Source of the DNA: Chitinispirillales bacterium
GTDB taxonomy: Bacteria > Fibrobacterota > Chitinivibrionia > Chitinivibrionales > Chitinispirillaceae
Direction of reading: 5' to 3'
DNA: 64,000 bases
Assembly: GCA_031254105.1 (NCBI GenBank)
Contig: JAIRVB010000047.1
Coordinates: forward strand, 1-64,000
Shown here: positions 18,303 to 27,856 of the stretch, in pieces
Layout of the letters: every line of letters starts with the position of its first letter
Numbering within the stretch: position 1 is the stretch's first letter
The notes under the pieces: generated by a model
The model's input: only the letters and a program-made list of their open reading frames with translations
What the model was told of the DNA's origin: nothing
Databases searched by the model: none
Position numbers and translations under genes: made by a program

Positions 18303-20228
18303 ATGAAATATCAAAACCTTGAGCTTGACCCATTTCAAGTATCGGCTGTAGAAGCGATAGACAGAGGTGAATCGCTGATCGTGGCTGCGCCCACAGGATG
18401 CGGAAAGACGCTTATTGCGGAATACGCGGTTGAGGAATCCATCAGGCTGGGCAAGCGCGCTATTTACACCGCGCCTATAAAGGCGCTCTCCAACCAGAAA
18501 TACCGTGACTTCCGCAAACGGTTTGGTGATGAGATTGTCGGCATACAAACCGGAGATGTCACCATAAATCCGGAAGCGCGGCTTCTTATCATGACAACTG
18601 AGATCTTCCGAAACCTCATTTTGGAAGATTCGCCGCGCCTCTTTGATATCTACTATGCTATTTTTGATGAGATACACTATCTTGACGACCCGGAACGCGG
18701 CACCGTCTGGGAGGAAAGCATAATTCTTGCCCCGCAATCTATCCGCTTTATGTGCCTGAGCGCTACTGTGCCTAATATAAGAGAACTTTCAATCTGGATG
18801 GGAGCGGTAAGAAATACTACTGTTACGGTCATCGAAGAAACGCACAGGCCGGTGCCTCTCAAACATTTTTTTTACCACCCAAAATTTGGTATTATAACCA
18901 TTAAAGGGATAAAGCGCAAATACAGAAACGATCCTGAAACGCGCAAACGCTTCCTTAAAAGAAAGCCCTCTTCACGAAAAATCGTGCATCTCGCTATAAG
19001 AGAGAAACATCTGCCGATTCTTTACTTCTGTTTTAACCGCAAAGCCTGCGAGCGAAACGCGGAAGCGCACAGCAATCTTAATCTGCTCAACGAAAATGAA
19101 TGCGTTCAGGTGAGAAAACTTGTTGATGAACTTGTAAAGCAGTACGATATCGGAGGCTATGACAGGCTTAATTTTTTGCGCGGTCTTTGGGAATCGGGCT
19201 GCGCTTACCATCACGCTGGAATCCTGCCGGCAGCAAAAGAGATTGTGGAAAGGCTCTTTACACAAGGGTTAATAAAACTTCTTTTTTGTACAGAAACATT
19301 CGCTCTTGGCGTAAATATGCCCGCAAGTTCAGTTATATTTGACGAACTTGAAAAATTTGACGGAGTACAGTTTAATTATCTGATGACAAGAGAATATAAC
19401 CAAATGGCGGGAAGAGCCGGACGCCGCGGAATGGATACCGTTGGTTATGTGTATTCTCAAGTCATACCCGAGGCGTGCGACCCGCGCCACATGGAACGTC
19501 TGCTCTATGGCGCAAACGAACGTATAAACAGCCGGTTCTACGCTTCATACTCTACTATACTGAGTCTTTACAGCCGCTATGGAGAAGGCGCTTTCGAGAT
19601 ATTCCGTAAAAGCTTTCATAACTTCCGTAAAGGTACATTCAGCCTTACAAAAGCGTATCAAAAGGAAGAAGACCAGATACGAAACCGTATCAAATTTCTT
19701 AAAGCAAACGGATTTCTTGACGGAATAACACTCACCCCAAAAGGACAACTAGCCGCAGCCGTGAGCGGCTACGAGATTCAGAGCGCAGAGCTTTACTACT
19801 CCAAAAGTTTTGACGAAGTCAGCGTTACGCAGCTTCCGGTTGTCCTGTCAGGACTCATCACTGAGGAGGCCAGAAACCGCAAGTGCGCTCCTGTCACAAA
19901 CGTACATTTGCGCTTTGAAGCGGAAAAAACTATCCACAAACTTAGAACAAAAGAGATAAAGTATAATATAGCCGCTCCCATCCGTGAAATGGATTTTTCG
20001 ATGGCCGCGCCAGTATTTGCCTGGGCCGGAGGCTGCGAACTAAAAGAACTGGCAGCTTTCGGAATCCCCGAAGGCGACCTGATCCGCGTACTGCGCATGA
20101 CAATCCAACTCCTGCGCACCCTGCGCGACAGGATCCCCGATCCCGAAATCAGCGACAGAATGCATCAGGCGCTGCTGCTCATAAACCGCGGAGTTGTTGA
20201 CGCACAGGCACAGCTTGAGGTAGGGTGA
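18303..20228 (+). CDS. Ski2/Mtr4-like DExH-box RNA helicase
   Basis: The 641-aa protein has the superfamily 2 core of Ski2-like helicases: Q-motif-like FQVSAVEAI, Walker A APTGCGKT (29-36), TAPIKALSNQK, MTTEIFRN, DEIH (123-126), SATVPN, and later YHHAGILPAAKEIVE, TETFALGVNMP and QMAGRAGRRGMD. It is shorter than eukaryotic Ski2/Mtr4 (~1000 aa); the C-terminal helical region is reduced and there is no arch domain. It probably unwinds structured RNA in decay or ribosome maturation. It follows hrpA on the same strand after a spacer filled with palindromes, so co-transcription is plausible. Confidence 0.87.
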   Translation: MKYQNLELDPFQVSAVEAIDRGESLIVAAPTGCGKTLIAEYAVEESIRLGKRAIYTAPIKALSNQKYRDFRKRFGDEIVGIQTGDVTINPEARLLIMTTEIFRNLILEDSPRLFDIYYAIFDEIHYLDDPERGTVWEESIILAPQSIRFMCLSATVPNIRELSIWMGAVRNTTVTVIEETHRPVPLKHFFYHPKFGIITIKGIKRKYRNDPETRKRFLKRKPSSRKIVHLAIREKHLPILYFCFNRKACERNAEAHSNLNLLNENECVQVRKLVDELVKQYDIGGYDRLNFLRGLWESGCAYHHAGILPAAKEIVERLFTQGLIKLLFCTETFALGVNMPASSVIFDELEKFDGVQFNYLMTREYNQMAGRAGRRGMDTVGYVYSQVIPEACDPRHMERLLYGANERINSRFYASYSTILSLYSRYGEGAFEIFRKSFHNFRKGTFSLTKAYQKEEDQIRNRIKFLKANGFLDGITLTPKGQLAAAVSGYEIQSAELYYSKSFDEVSVTQLPVVLSGLITEEARNRKCAPVTNVHLRFEAEKTIHKLRTKEIKYNIAAPIREMDFSMAAPVFAWAGGCELKELAAFGIPEGDLIRVLRMTIQLLRTLRDRIPDPEISDRMHQALLLINRGVVDAQAQLEVG

Positions 20229-20232
20229 AATG

Positions 20233-20345
20233 GAAAATTACAATGTATAATGTACAATTTACAAATAAAACAAACGGAAAGGGAAAATGGTATTTGCTTT
20301 GTTTTTGACTTTATTTATACATTATACATTGTACATTGCAATTCA
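20233..20345. repeat. ~110 bp inverted-repeat element, TACAATGTATAATG family (copy A)
   Basis: AAAATTACAATGTATAATG near the left end is complementary to CATTATACATTGTACATTG near the right end, with a variable ~40-base centre. It lies exactly between the convergent 3' ends of the helicase and the AraC-type gene. Copies B (43485-43597) and C (57826-57923) share the arms. It could be a MITE and/or act as a bidirectional terminator. Confidence 0.8.
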
Positions 20346-20348
20346 TCC

Positions 20349-21242
20349 TTACCGCGGCAATGACTTTCTGTACTCTTCAATCCCTACACCGCACAATCTG
20401 GTAAAATGCGTCCGCGCTTCCGTGTTGTTTTTAAAACCACACTGAACGTAAATATTGTTCAGGTCTAAAGCAGGATTCTCAGCAAGCACGTTTTTGACGC
20501 TGTTTACCCTGACCTGTATAATAAAATCCTGCACATTGATCCCTATTTCCTTTACAAAAAGCGCGTCCATGTACGCTTCGCCAGTTACCAGTTCGCGGCA
20601 TACCGTTTCAACTGTCAACTGTGGATCCATGTAATTGGATTCGATGTAGCGGCATCCCCTTTGCACCATCTTGTCAAGCACAGAAAGTCTTGTCGTAGTA
20701 AGGAACCGGCGGCCGTCCTTCTTCTTTGAGAAGAAAAATACCGTAGCGATGATAAGCGCAAGCGATACACATAGAAAAATCAGATAGAAAATATTCGTGA
20801 AAAACCAGCGAAGCGTTTTGTTTTCAATAAAAACGCGTTTTACATCTATTGGGGTACTAATGGGCTGACCGGCGGCGTTTTCATTAGCAAGATTAACAGA
20901 TGATGAAGCTATTTCGGAAAGTTGTGAGAATGGGACTCCAACAACAGGCATCTGCGCCACAGATGCAGTTTCCGATTCTACTGATGCCTCTGTGACAAGA
21001 TGTTCCTGAACCGGTTCTTCCCCCTCGCTTTTAACAATACCTGTATCGGAAATTATTTCAGCGGAAGTCAATACAGTATCAGATTGGACTGAAACGCTGT
21101 CCATCGTAACATCAACAGTATCATTGATAACTTCCGCAGTTAAAACGCTGTCAACAGAAAGTGAGTCCTGAGCGCCGGTGATAAAGGTGAACGCAAAAAC
21201 AAATGCAAGAACAATAATCCCGCGAAAAAAATTATATTTCAT
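20349..21242 (-). CDS. membrane-anchored AraC-type regulator
   Basis: The 297-aa protein has an N-terminal hydrophobic signal segment (~8-23). A ~110-residue Ser/Thr/Val/Asp-rich region follows, likely periplasmic and low in complexity, then one transmembrane helix (~150-172). The C-terminal cytosolic ~110 residues resemble an AraC-type DNA-binding domain (LTVETVCRELVTGEAYMDALF, then VKNVLAENPALDLNNIYVQCGFKN and FTRLCGVGIEEYRK). This topology would put DNA binding under direct control of an envelope signal. The helix-turn-helix is divergent and the sensor part matches nothing I recognise. The target is unknown; the divergent neighbour argA is a possibility only. Confidence 0.75.
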   Translation of the reverse strand: MKYNFFRGIIVLAFVFAFTFITGAQDSLSVDSVLTAEVINDTVDVTMDSVSVQSDTVLTSAEIISDTGIVKSEGEEPVQEHLVTEASVESETASVAQMPVVGVPFSQLSEIASSSVNLANENAAGQPISTPIDVKRVFIENKTLRWFFTNIFYLIFLCVSLALIIATVFFFSKKKDGRRFLTTTRLSVLDKMVQRGCRYIESNYMDPQLTVETVCRELVTGEAYMDALFVKEIGINVQDFIIQVRVNSVKNVLAENPALDLNNIYVQCGFKNNTEARTHFTRLCGVGIEEYRKSLPR

Positions 21243-21413
21243 CTCTGACTGTCCAATGATACAATTAGTGAAGGACTGTGAATTATAAATATAATAACTA
21301 CGTCAACTAATAGCTAACAGCTAATAGTGAAAAATTACATAACAATCTTATCATATCATAATTGCAGACTGCTAAGGAGCGGCAGCGCTGTTAAAACGGA
21401 GCCAACTTCAAGT

Positions 21414-22784
21414 ATGGATAAAAACAAAATCAAAGAGCAGGTGGAGATTATCCGTCAGGCATTTGGATATATACACCGCTTTAAGGATGAGACGTTTGTC
21501 ATCAAAATCGACAGCGCGCTCATCTCAAATAACCTTTTCCCGGTGCTCATAAAAGATCTGGCGCTTCTGCACAGCATGGGGATAAAGATAATATTAGTTC
21601 CGGGGGCCAAGACAAGAATCAATGAAGTGCTCAAAGCCTATCAGGTTGAGTGTCCTGTGGTAAACGGAATACGGGTATCGCCGCCGGAAGCGATTCCTTT
21701 TATAAAAATGGCCGCGTTTGATGTATCAAACAATGTCATGACCATGCTTGCGGAACACGAAACAAGCGCCATAATCGGAAACTGGGTCAAGGCCAGAGGG
21801 ATAGGCGTGCGCAACGGCGTTGATTTCCAAAACTCTGGCGTAGTCGCGAACCTGCAAACAGACATTTTACATAAAGTGCTTGACGAGGACCTTGTACCGA
21901 TTTTTCCAAACATCGGCTGGAGCGCAAAAGGCAAACCTTACAATCTTTCGTCAAATGAGCTTGCTTTCACTCTCAGTGTACAGATGAAGGCCGCCAAGTT
22001 GTTTTTTATAAATGAGAAGGGCGGCATCAAAGCTTCCGGATTCAAAATTCCAGATGAAGCGTACATATCCGAAGATGGAACCATTTCCCAGCTAACCGCT
22101 AATCAAGCCGCCAGATTCCTCGAACTCAATCAGGACGGCGAATATGATGAAGATGAGCAGCGCACCCTTGTCTCATACGCTTACCGCGCCTGCAGGGCAG
22201 GCGTGCGCAGAGTGCACATTATTGACGGCCGCACAGAGGGAATGCTGCTGCAGGAGATATTCTCAAGCCGCGGTCTTGGTACAATGATTTACTCTAACCA
22301 GCACGAAAATATCCGGCCAATGACCACAGCCGACATCCCCGGCGTGCTCTCACTGATGCAGCCCAAAATACAGGAAGGGGCGCTTGTGGAACGCACAACA
22401 AATGATCTGGCTGAAAATATAAGAGACTACGCGGTTTACGAAGTAGACGGAACTCTTCACGCCTGCGGGGCGCTGCACGTTTTCTCCGAAGAAAACACCG
22501 GTGAAATCGCGGCAATAGTAGTTGACGAAATTTTCGCAAGCAGAGGCATCGGAAGAAAAATGATGTCCTATCTTATTGAACGGGCGGCAAAGATGAAGCT
22601 TGACTCAGTATTCGTACTAACTACCCAGACTGCTGACTGGTTTGCTGAGCTTGGATTTGTGATATCAGGAGTGGATGAACTGCCGAAGACTAAAAGAGAT
22701 AAATACAATAGAAGCAGAAACAGTCTTATACTGAAATACGCCATCTCCCATGAACGCGGTAACAATGAGTTGGAAGAGGAGTAA
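21414..22784 (+). CDS. argA: amino-acid N-acetyltransferase (N-acetylglutamate synthase)
   Basis: The 456-aa enzyme makes N-acetylglutamate, the first step of arginine synthesis. Residues ~1-285 form an amino-acid-kinase fold (TFVIKIDSALI, ILVPGAKTRI, FFINEKGGI). The last ~140 residues are a GNAT acetyltransferase (IRPMTTADIPGVLSLMQP, AIVVDEIFASRGIGRKMM with the acetyl-CoA loop, WFAELGF). This is the fused ArgA architecture. I chose ATG 21414 (MDKNKIKEQVEIIRQAF), where family similarity begins. The frame stays open back to a GTG at 21327, but that stretch lies in repeat-like sequence with no ribosome binding site. A weak GGAG lies 13 bases upstream of the ATG. Confidence 0.87.
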   Translation: MDKNKIKEQVEIIRQAFGYIHRFKDETFVIKIDSALISNNLFPVLIKDLALLHSMGIKIILVPGAKTRINEVLKAYQVECPVVNGIRVSPPEAIPFIKMAAFDVSNNVMTMLAEHETSAIIGNWVKARGIGVRNGVDFQNSGVVANLQTDILHKVLDEDLVPIFPNIGWSAKGKPYNLSSNELAFTLSVQMKAAKLFFINEKGGIKASGFKIPDEAYISEDGTISQLTANQAARFLELNQDGEYDEDEQRTLVSYAYRACRAGVRRVHIIDGRTEGMLLQEIFSSRGLGTMIYSNQHENIRPMTTADIPGVLSLMQPKIQEGALVERTTNDLAENIRDYAVYEVDGTLHACGALHVFSEENTGEIAAIVVDEIFASRGIGRKMMSYLIERAAKMKLDSVFVLTTQTADWFAELGFVISGVDELPKTKRDKYNRSRNSLILKYAISHERGNNELEEE

Positions 22785-22850
22785 CTTAAAGCTGCGGCGG
22801 ACAACAGACAGAATGCGCGCACTTTTTGTAAGGACGGCAGCCTGCCTCCC

Positions 22851-24989
22851 TTACGCAAGAGACATCCGAAAAAGCGCCATAGACCGCGGCAACATGTTAT
22901 AGATTTTGCCGCATGAAAAGAATTGTTTTTTAGTATCAACATACGAATTGACAGTATCAAATACCCGCTGCCATTCTGATTTACCATTGCAAGGCGGCAT
23001 TACAAACGCGCTTTGATCAAAGTGGCCGTTGAGCAGAATAAGAAAAGTATCATCCATAAGTTTTTCCCCATGCTGCCCTACTTCAAAAATAGCATCGCCT
23101 GCAAGCTGCGCGCCCAGACCTCGCAGTTCGTAATCAAGCCAATCCGCATCCTTCATCTCCCGGCCGGAAGGATGAAACCATGAGATATCTTTACAACCAG
23201 TAGGTTTCATACTGCGTCCGCTGAAAAACTTGCGTCTCTGTAAGATTGGATGCTTATGGAAAAGTTTAATTAAAAACCGTACAAACTCTAAAAGTTCATG
23301 GTTTTCCGATACTTTTTCCCAGTTGACCCATGAAATAGAATTGTCCTGACAGTAAGCGTTATTGTTCCCGCCCTGCGTACGTCCGAACTCATCTCCCATA
23401 GTAATCATGGGTACGCCCTGAGAAAGAAGCAGCGTAGCGAGAAAATTTCTTTTCTGACGCTCGCGCAGCCTTCTTACAGACAGATCATTCGTAGGGCCTT
23501 CCATGCCGCAGTTCCAGCTTAAATTATCGTTTGATCCGTCACGGTTACCCTCTTTGTTGGCCTCATTATGTTTATAATTATACGAAACCAGATCATTTAA
23601 AGTGTAACCATCGTGAGCGGTAACAAAGTTTATACTTGCATAAGGCAACCTGCCGCTTGACTTATAAAGATCACTGCTCCCGCTGAGACGGTAGGCAAGC
23701 TCCCTTACCTGACCGCCGTCACTTTTCCAGAAACTTCGTACAGTGTCTCTGTATTTACCGTTCCACTCCGCCCAAAGCAGAGGAAAGTTACCGACCTGAT
23801 AGCCCCCGGGCCCCAAATCCCAGGGTTCCGCGATAAGCTTTACACGAGATATTACTGGATCCTGATGAATAACATCAAAAAAAATCCCCAGCCTGTTGAC
23901 ATCGTGCAGCTCTCTGGCAAGCGTTGAGGCAAGATCGAAACGAAACCCATCAACATGCATCTCTGTAACCCAGTAACGCAGCGAATCCATTATCATCTGC
24001 AAAACATAGTGGTGCAGCATGTTGGGTGAGTTGCCGCATCCAGTGTAATCTGTGTAAAAACGTTTATTTTCAGGAGAGAGTTTGTAGTAACTCGCGTTAT
24101 CTATGCCCCTGAAACAAAGCGTCGGACCGAGATGATTGCCCTCCGCAGTGTGATTATACACTACGTCAAGTATAACTTCTATGCCCTCGCTGTGCAAAGT
24201 CTTTACCATAGACTTGAACTCCTTGACCTGCTGGCCAAGAGAGCCGCTCGCGCTAAAGCGGGCATCCGGCGCAAAAAAACCGAGGGAGCTGTAACCCCAG
24301 TAATTGGTAAGCCCTTTGTCAATCAAAAATTTTTCAGCGGCGCAACTGTGAACAGGCATCAATTCAACAGCCGTAATCCCAAGGGTTTTAAAATAATTGA
24401 CCGCGGCGGGACTGGCTAACCCGGCGTAAGTACCGCGAAGCTCAGGAGGAATATTCGGATGTGTTTGCGTAAAACCCTTTACATGAAGCTCATAAATTAT
24501 AGTCTTATGCCAGGGAATCTGCGGATGCGCCTCATCTTTCCAGTCAAAGAAGGAATCTACAACCACACATTTAGGAGTAAACGGAGCGCTGTCACGGCTG
24601 TCGATAACAAGATCATCCTGCGGATTGCCTGTCTTATAACCAAAGAGCGCGTCATTCCATTTTACCCCTCCATCAATAGCTTTGGCGTAGGGATCTATTA
24701 AAAGTTTAGAGGGGTTAAACCTGTGGCCTTCATAAGGATTGTACGGCCCATATACCCGATATCCATAACGCAAGCCGGGCCTCGCCCGCGGAATGTACAC
24801 ATGCCACACATGGTCTGTATGTTCAGTAATACTGATACGCTCAGTTTCATTTGTACCGTCATCGTCATCGTACAAACAAAGTTCAACGCCGGTGGCGTTC
24901 TCGGAAAAAAGAGCGAAATTCACCCCCTCGCCATCCCAAAAAGCTCCCAGCGGAAAGGGCCGCCCCGGCCAAATTTTCTCAGGCATCAC
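22851..24989 (-). CDS. glgX: glycogen debranching enzyme (isoamylase type)
   Basis: The 712-aa GH13 enzyme hydrolyses alpha-1,6 branches of glycogen limit dextrins. It starts with an N-terminal CBM48-like module (GRPFPLGAFWDGEGVNFALFSE), then the catalytic barrel with DVVYNHTAEG, the nucleophile in DGFRFDLAS, the acid/base Glu in LIAEPWD, and VTAHDGYTL with the transition-state Asp. A beta-sandwich C-terminal domain completes it. The length fits GlgX/TreX. The start is GTG or ATG (24989/24986) behind GGAGACAGG. It converges on argA, whose stop lies 66 bases away. Glycogen turnover is well known in Fibrobacter-type bacteria. Confidence 0.95.
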   Translation of the reverse strand: MMPEKIWPGRPFPLGAFWDGEGVNFALFSENATGVELCLYDDDDGTNETERISITEHTDHVWHVYIPRARPGLRYGYRVYGPYNPYEGHRFNPSKLLIDPYAKAIDGGVKWNDALFGYKTGNPQDDLVIDSRDSAPFTPKCVVVDSFFDWKDEAHPQIPWHKTIIYELHVKGFTQTHPNIPPELRGTYAGLASPAAVNYFKTLGITAVELMPVHSCAAEKFLIDKGLTNYWGYSSLGFFAPDARFSASGSLGQQVKEFKSMVKTLHSEGIEVILDVVYNHTAEGNHLGPTLCFRGIDNASYYKLSPENKRFYTDYTGCGNSPNMLHHYVLQMIMDSLRYWVTEMHVDGFRFDLASTLARELHDVNRLGIFFDVIHQDPVISRVKLIAEPWDLGPGGYQVGNFPLLWAEWNGKYRDTVRSFWKSDGGQVRELAYRLSGSSDLYKSSGRLPYASINFVTAHDGYTLNDLVSYNYKHNEANKEGNRDGSNDNLSWNCGMEGPTNDLSVRRLRERQKRNFLATLLLSQGVPMITMGDEFGRTQGGNNNAYCQDNSISWVNWEKVSENHELLEFVRFLIKLFHKHPILQRRKFFSGRSMKPTGCKDISWFHPSGREMKDADWLDYELRGLGAQLAGDAIFEVGQHGEKLMDDTFLILLNGHFDQSAFVMPPCNGKSEWQRVFDTVNSYVDTKKQFFSCGKIYNMLPRSMALFRMSLA

Positions 24990-25372
24990 TACCTGTCTCC
25001 ATTTTTGAGGTATAATTTTGAATTTTGAGTTTTTACTCGATTTTTAGTTTAATTGTTCATATCTCTGACGTTGCAATTCAAAATTCACATATTCACATAT
25101 TCACATATTCACATATTTATTAACAGTGCAACCGTGGGGCCAGTTTAGGGTAATTGTGCGGCATCGTAATTGTGCGAAGAACATTATTTTGTTCTAAGCG
25201 ATATATTCTTAATTTAAGAAAAGAGGAAACATTGAATTAGTTTACGCCGCAGTAAACAAAGCGCCGCCTTTGCGGGAAAAAACATAACCGTCAAATATTT
25301 TTCAAGCTAATCGGCCATACCATATAGTATATTCTAAATGTGTACCTCTAAAAGCATAAAGGAAAACATAGC
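24990..25372. other. gene-free spacer with an 8-base microsatellite
   Basis: The spacer between divergent glgX and aroF holds about four copies of an 8-base ATTCACAT unit from 25083 to ~25118. It also has a direct repeat of GTAATTGTGCG at ~25149-25180 and a possible aroF promoter (TTCAAG, 16 bases, TATAGT, near 25297-25330). No gene is seen. The microsatellite could vary in length. Confidence 0.55.
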
Positions 25373-26386
25373 ATGGTATTCATTTTATATCCAAAAGTAA
25401 CGCAGGACAAAATAGACAAATTTGTCCGCGGATGGGAGGAGAAAGGGTTCTCCACTATTCTAAGCACAGGCACAGAGCATACCGCTGTGTGTCTTATCGG
25501 AAATACGGCACAGGTCGATTTGGATCATGTGGTACAAACTACAGACATAGTCGCCTTTGGCAAGCGTATAACAGAGCAGTACAAAGCTGTTAACCGGACT
25601 GTGCAGGAACAAGGCACATCCATTAGAGTTGGGGATGTTACGATTGGCGAAGGTTTTTTTACTGTCATCTCAGGACCGTGCAGCGTTGAGAGCGAAGAAC
25701 AGGTACTTGAGATAGCAAACGGTGTTAAAATGAATGGCGCAAAGGTCTTTCGCGGCGGCGCGTTTAAGCCAAGAACCTCACCTTACGCTTTTCAGGGTAA
25801 GCAGAAGGAAGGGCTTGAGATGCTCTCTTTTGCTAAAAAAGAGACTGGGCTGCCTGTTGTATCAGAAATTATGAATCAAACGCAGCTTGACTTGTTTGAT
25901 GATATTGACATCATACAGATAGGCGCGCGAAACATGCAGAATTTTGATCTGTTAAAAGCGGTAGGCGCGTTAAAAAAACCGGTGCTCTTAAAGCGCGGTC
26001 TCGCAAATACGATTGAGGAATTGCTGATGAGCGCAGAGTACATATTTTCTGCCGGAAACAGTCAGATAATCCTATGCGAGCGCGGAATCCGCACCTTTGA
26101 AACTATGACAAGAAATACGCTTGACTTATCGGCAGTAGTGCTTTTGAAGCAGAAATCTCATCTGCCTGTTATCGCTGACCCAAGCCATGCCGCGGGGATA
26201 AGAAGCTTGGTATCCCCTCTTTCAAAAGCGATTATGGCTGTTGGCTCGGATGGTATTATGATCGAAACACACAACAACCCTGCCAAAGCTTTATGTGACG
26301 GCGCTCAATCGCTTGATTTGGAACAGTTCGGCAAACTCATGGATGAACTAAAAGAGCGCGCATCATTAGAAAAAAAGGTAATATAA
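25373..26386 (+). CDS. aroF: 3-deoxy-7-phosphoheptulonate synthase (DAHP synthase, AroF/AroG-Q type I-beta)
   Basis: This 337-aa enzyme condenses phosphoenolpyruvate and erythrose 4-phosphate, committing carbon to the shikimate pathway. An N-terminal ferredoxin-like regulatory domain (~1-70, MVFILYPKVTQDKIDKFV) precedes the TIM barrel. The barrel has ISGPCSVES with the metal-ligand Cys, KVFRGGAFKPRTSPYAFQG for PEP binding, QIGARNMQNF, LKRG and DPSHAAG with metal-binding His. The Thermotoga-like extra domain usually mediates feedback by aromatic amino acids. It is followed after 3 bases by trpE, so flux into chorismate and tryptophan is coupled. Confidence 0.95.
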   Translation: MVFILYPKVTQDKIDKFVRGWEEKGFSTILSTGTEHTAVCLIGNTAQVDLDHVVQTTDIVAFGKRITEQYKAVNRTVQEQGTSIRVGDVTIGEGFFTVISGPCSVESEEQVLEIANGVKMNGAKVFRGGAFKPRTSPYAFQGKQKEGLEMLSFAKKETGLPVVSEIMNQTQLDLFDDIDIIQIGARNMQNFDLLKAVGALKKPVLLKRGLANTIEELLMSAEYIFSAGNSQIILCERGIRTFETMTRNTLDLSAVVLLKQKSHLPVIADPSHAAGIRSLVSPLSKAIMAVGSDGIMIETHNNPAKALCDGAQSLDLEQFGKLMDELKERASLEKKVI

Positions 26387-26389
26387 ACT

Positions 26390-27853
26390 ATGTTCAAACC
26401 TACCCTCGATGAAGCTAAGCTTCTTACCAAAAAATACCGTGTTATCCCATTAAGCATTGAAGTTTACGCAGATGAAATTACTCCGATCAGTCTGCTCAAA
26501 AAACTTAAATTAAAAAGCTCTCACTGCTTTATTTTAGAGAGTGTCGAGGATACAAAAAAATGGGGAAGGTATACTTTTTTAGGTTTTGATCCTAAAATGG
26601 AGATCACCTGCCTTAATGGGATAACTACTGTAAAATCCGACGGAATAACAGTTACTAAACCGGAAAATCCAAATGCAGTTATCGCAAAAATTTTAGAAGA
26701 GAATAAAAGCGCTAAATTCGATTATCTTCCCCCTTTTACCGGAGGTTTAGTCGGTTACTTTTCTTATGATTACGCAAAATACTGTGAACCCAGGCTTATT
26801 AAAGACATCCCGGATAATGAACACTTTAAAGATGTTGATCTAATGCTCTTTAACAAAATTATAGCTTTTGACAATTTAAAGCAGAAAATAATATTAATCA
26901 TAAATATATCTGTGGAAAATCTTGAACAGGAATATCAAGCAGCCGTAAAGCAGCTTGAATACATTAGGGAAATAATAAAGAATGAAAAGCCGCAGCACTC
27001 CCCCACACCCTACCTGAAATCCAAACTGAAACAGATGTTTTCAAAAGATGATTTCTGCGCAATGGTAAACAGGGCAAAAAAGTACATCAAAGAGGGAGAT
27101 ATTTTCCAGGTAGTTTTGTCGAACCGTTTTGAGGCGGACTTTGAAGGCAGCCTCCTTGACGTCTACCGAATTTTGCGCACTATAAACCCATCGCCGTACA
27201 TGTTTTATTTAAGCGGTAATGATTTTGAAATAGCCGGGTCTTCACCGGAAACGCTTGTAAAGCTTATAGATGGGAAACTGTATACTTTTCCGCTTGCCGG
27301 TACACGGCCAAGGGGCGGTAATGATGAAGAGGACACTGCTCTTGAGAAAGGTCTGCTATCTGATGAAAAAGAACTTGCCGAACATAACATGCTTGTTGAT
27401 TTAGGACGCAATGACCTTGGGAAAATCAGTAAATTTAATAGCGTTAAGGTAGAAAAATATAAGGATATACTGCGCTTCTCCCATGTCATGCATATCGGAT
27501 CAACGGTAAGCGGCTTGATCCTTGAAGATAAAAACGGGCTTGACGCGATTAACGCAGTACTGCCTGCCGGAACCCTCAGCGGCGCGCCCAAAATTCGAGC
27601 TATGGAGATAATAAACGAGTTAGAGAACAGTAAACGCGGAATATACGGCGGCGCTATCGGTTACCTTGACTTTACAGGCAATATGGACACCTGTATAGCG
27701 ATTAGGATCGCCTACCGTAAAGGCAATAAGGTTTTTGTTCGTTCAGGAGCGGGGATCGTAGCAGACTCAGACCCGGAAGCAGAGTATCAGGAGTGCATTA
27801 ATAAATCAAAGGCGGTTACAACCGCGCTAGAAAAATCTTCGGGAGGAATTTAG
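26390..27853 (+). CDS. trpE: anthranilate synthase component I
   Basis: The 487-aa TrpE converts chorismate and ammonia to anthranilate. The N-terminal domain contains CFILESVEDTKKWGRYTFLG, the LLES-type region that binds feedback tryptophan. The chorismate-binding domain shows EIAGSSPETLVKL, PLAGTRPRG, HNMLVDLGRNDLGKIS, VMHIGSTVSG, LPAGTLSGAPKIRAMEII and GAIGYLDFTG. It is co-transcribed with aroF (3-base gap) and trpG (3-base gap). The rest of the trp pathway is not in this window. Confidence 0.96.
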   Translation: MFKPTLDEAKLLTKKYRVIPLSIEVYADEITPISLLKKLKLKSSHCFILESVEDTKKWGRYTFLGFDPKMEITCLNGITTVKSDGITVTKPENPNAVIAKILEENKSAKFDYLPPFTGGLVGYFSYDYAKYCEPRLIKDIPDNEHFKDVDLMLFNKIIAFDNLKQKIILIINISVENLEQEYQAAVKQLEYIREIIKNEKPQHSPTPYLKSKLKQMFSKDDFCAMVNRAKKYIKEGDIFQVVLSNRFEADFEGSLLDVYRILRTINPSPYMFYLSGNDFEIAGSSPETLVKLIDGKLYTFPLAGTRPRGGNDEEDTALEKGLLSDEKELAEHNMLVDLGRNDLGKISKFNSVKVEKYKDILRFSHVMHIGSTVSGLILEDKNGLDAINAVLPAGTLSGAPKIRAMEIINELENSKRGIYGGAIGYLDFTGNMDTCIAIRIAYRKGNKVFVRSGAGIVADSDPEAEYQECINKSKAVTTALEKSSGGI

Positions 27854-27856
27854 GAT

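Noticed and set aside
25083-25118. Possible CRISPR or origin iterons from regular repeats
   Set aside because: It is an uninterrupted 8-base microsatellite without spacers, and no cas or replication gene is near.
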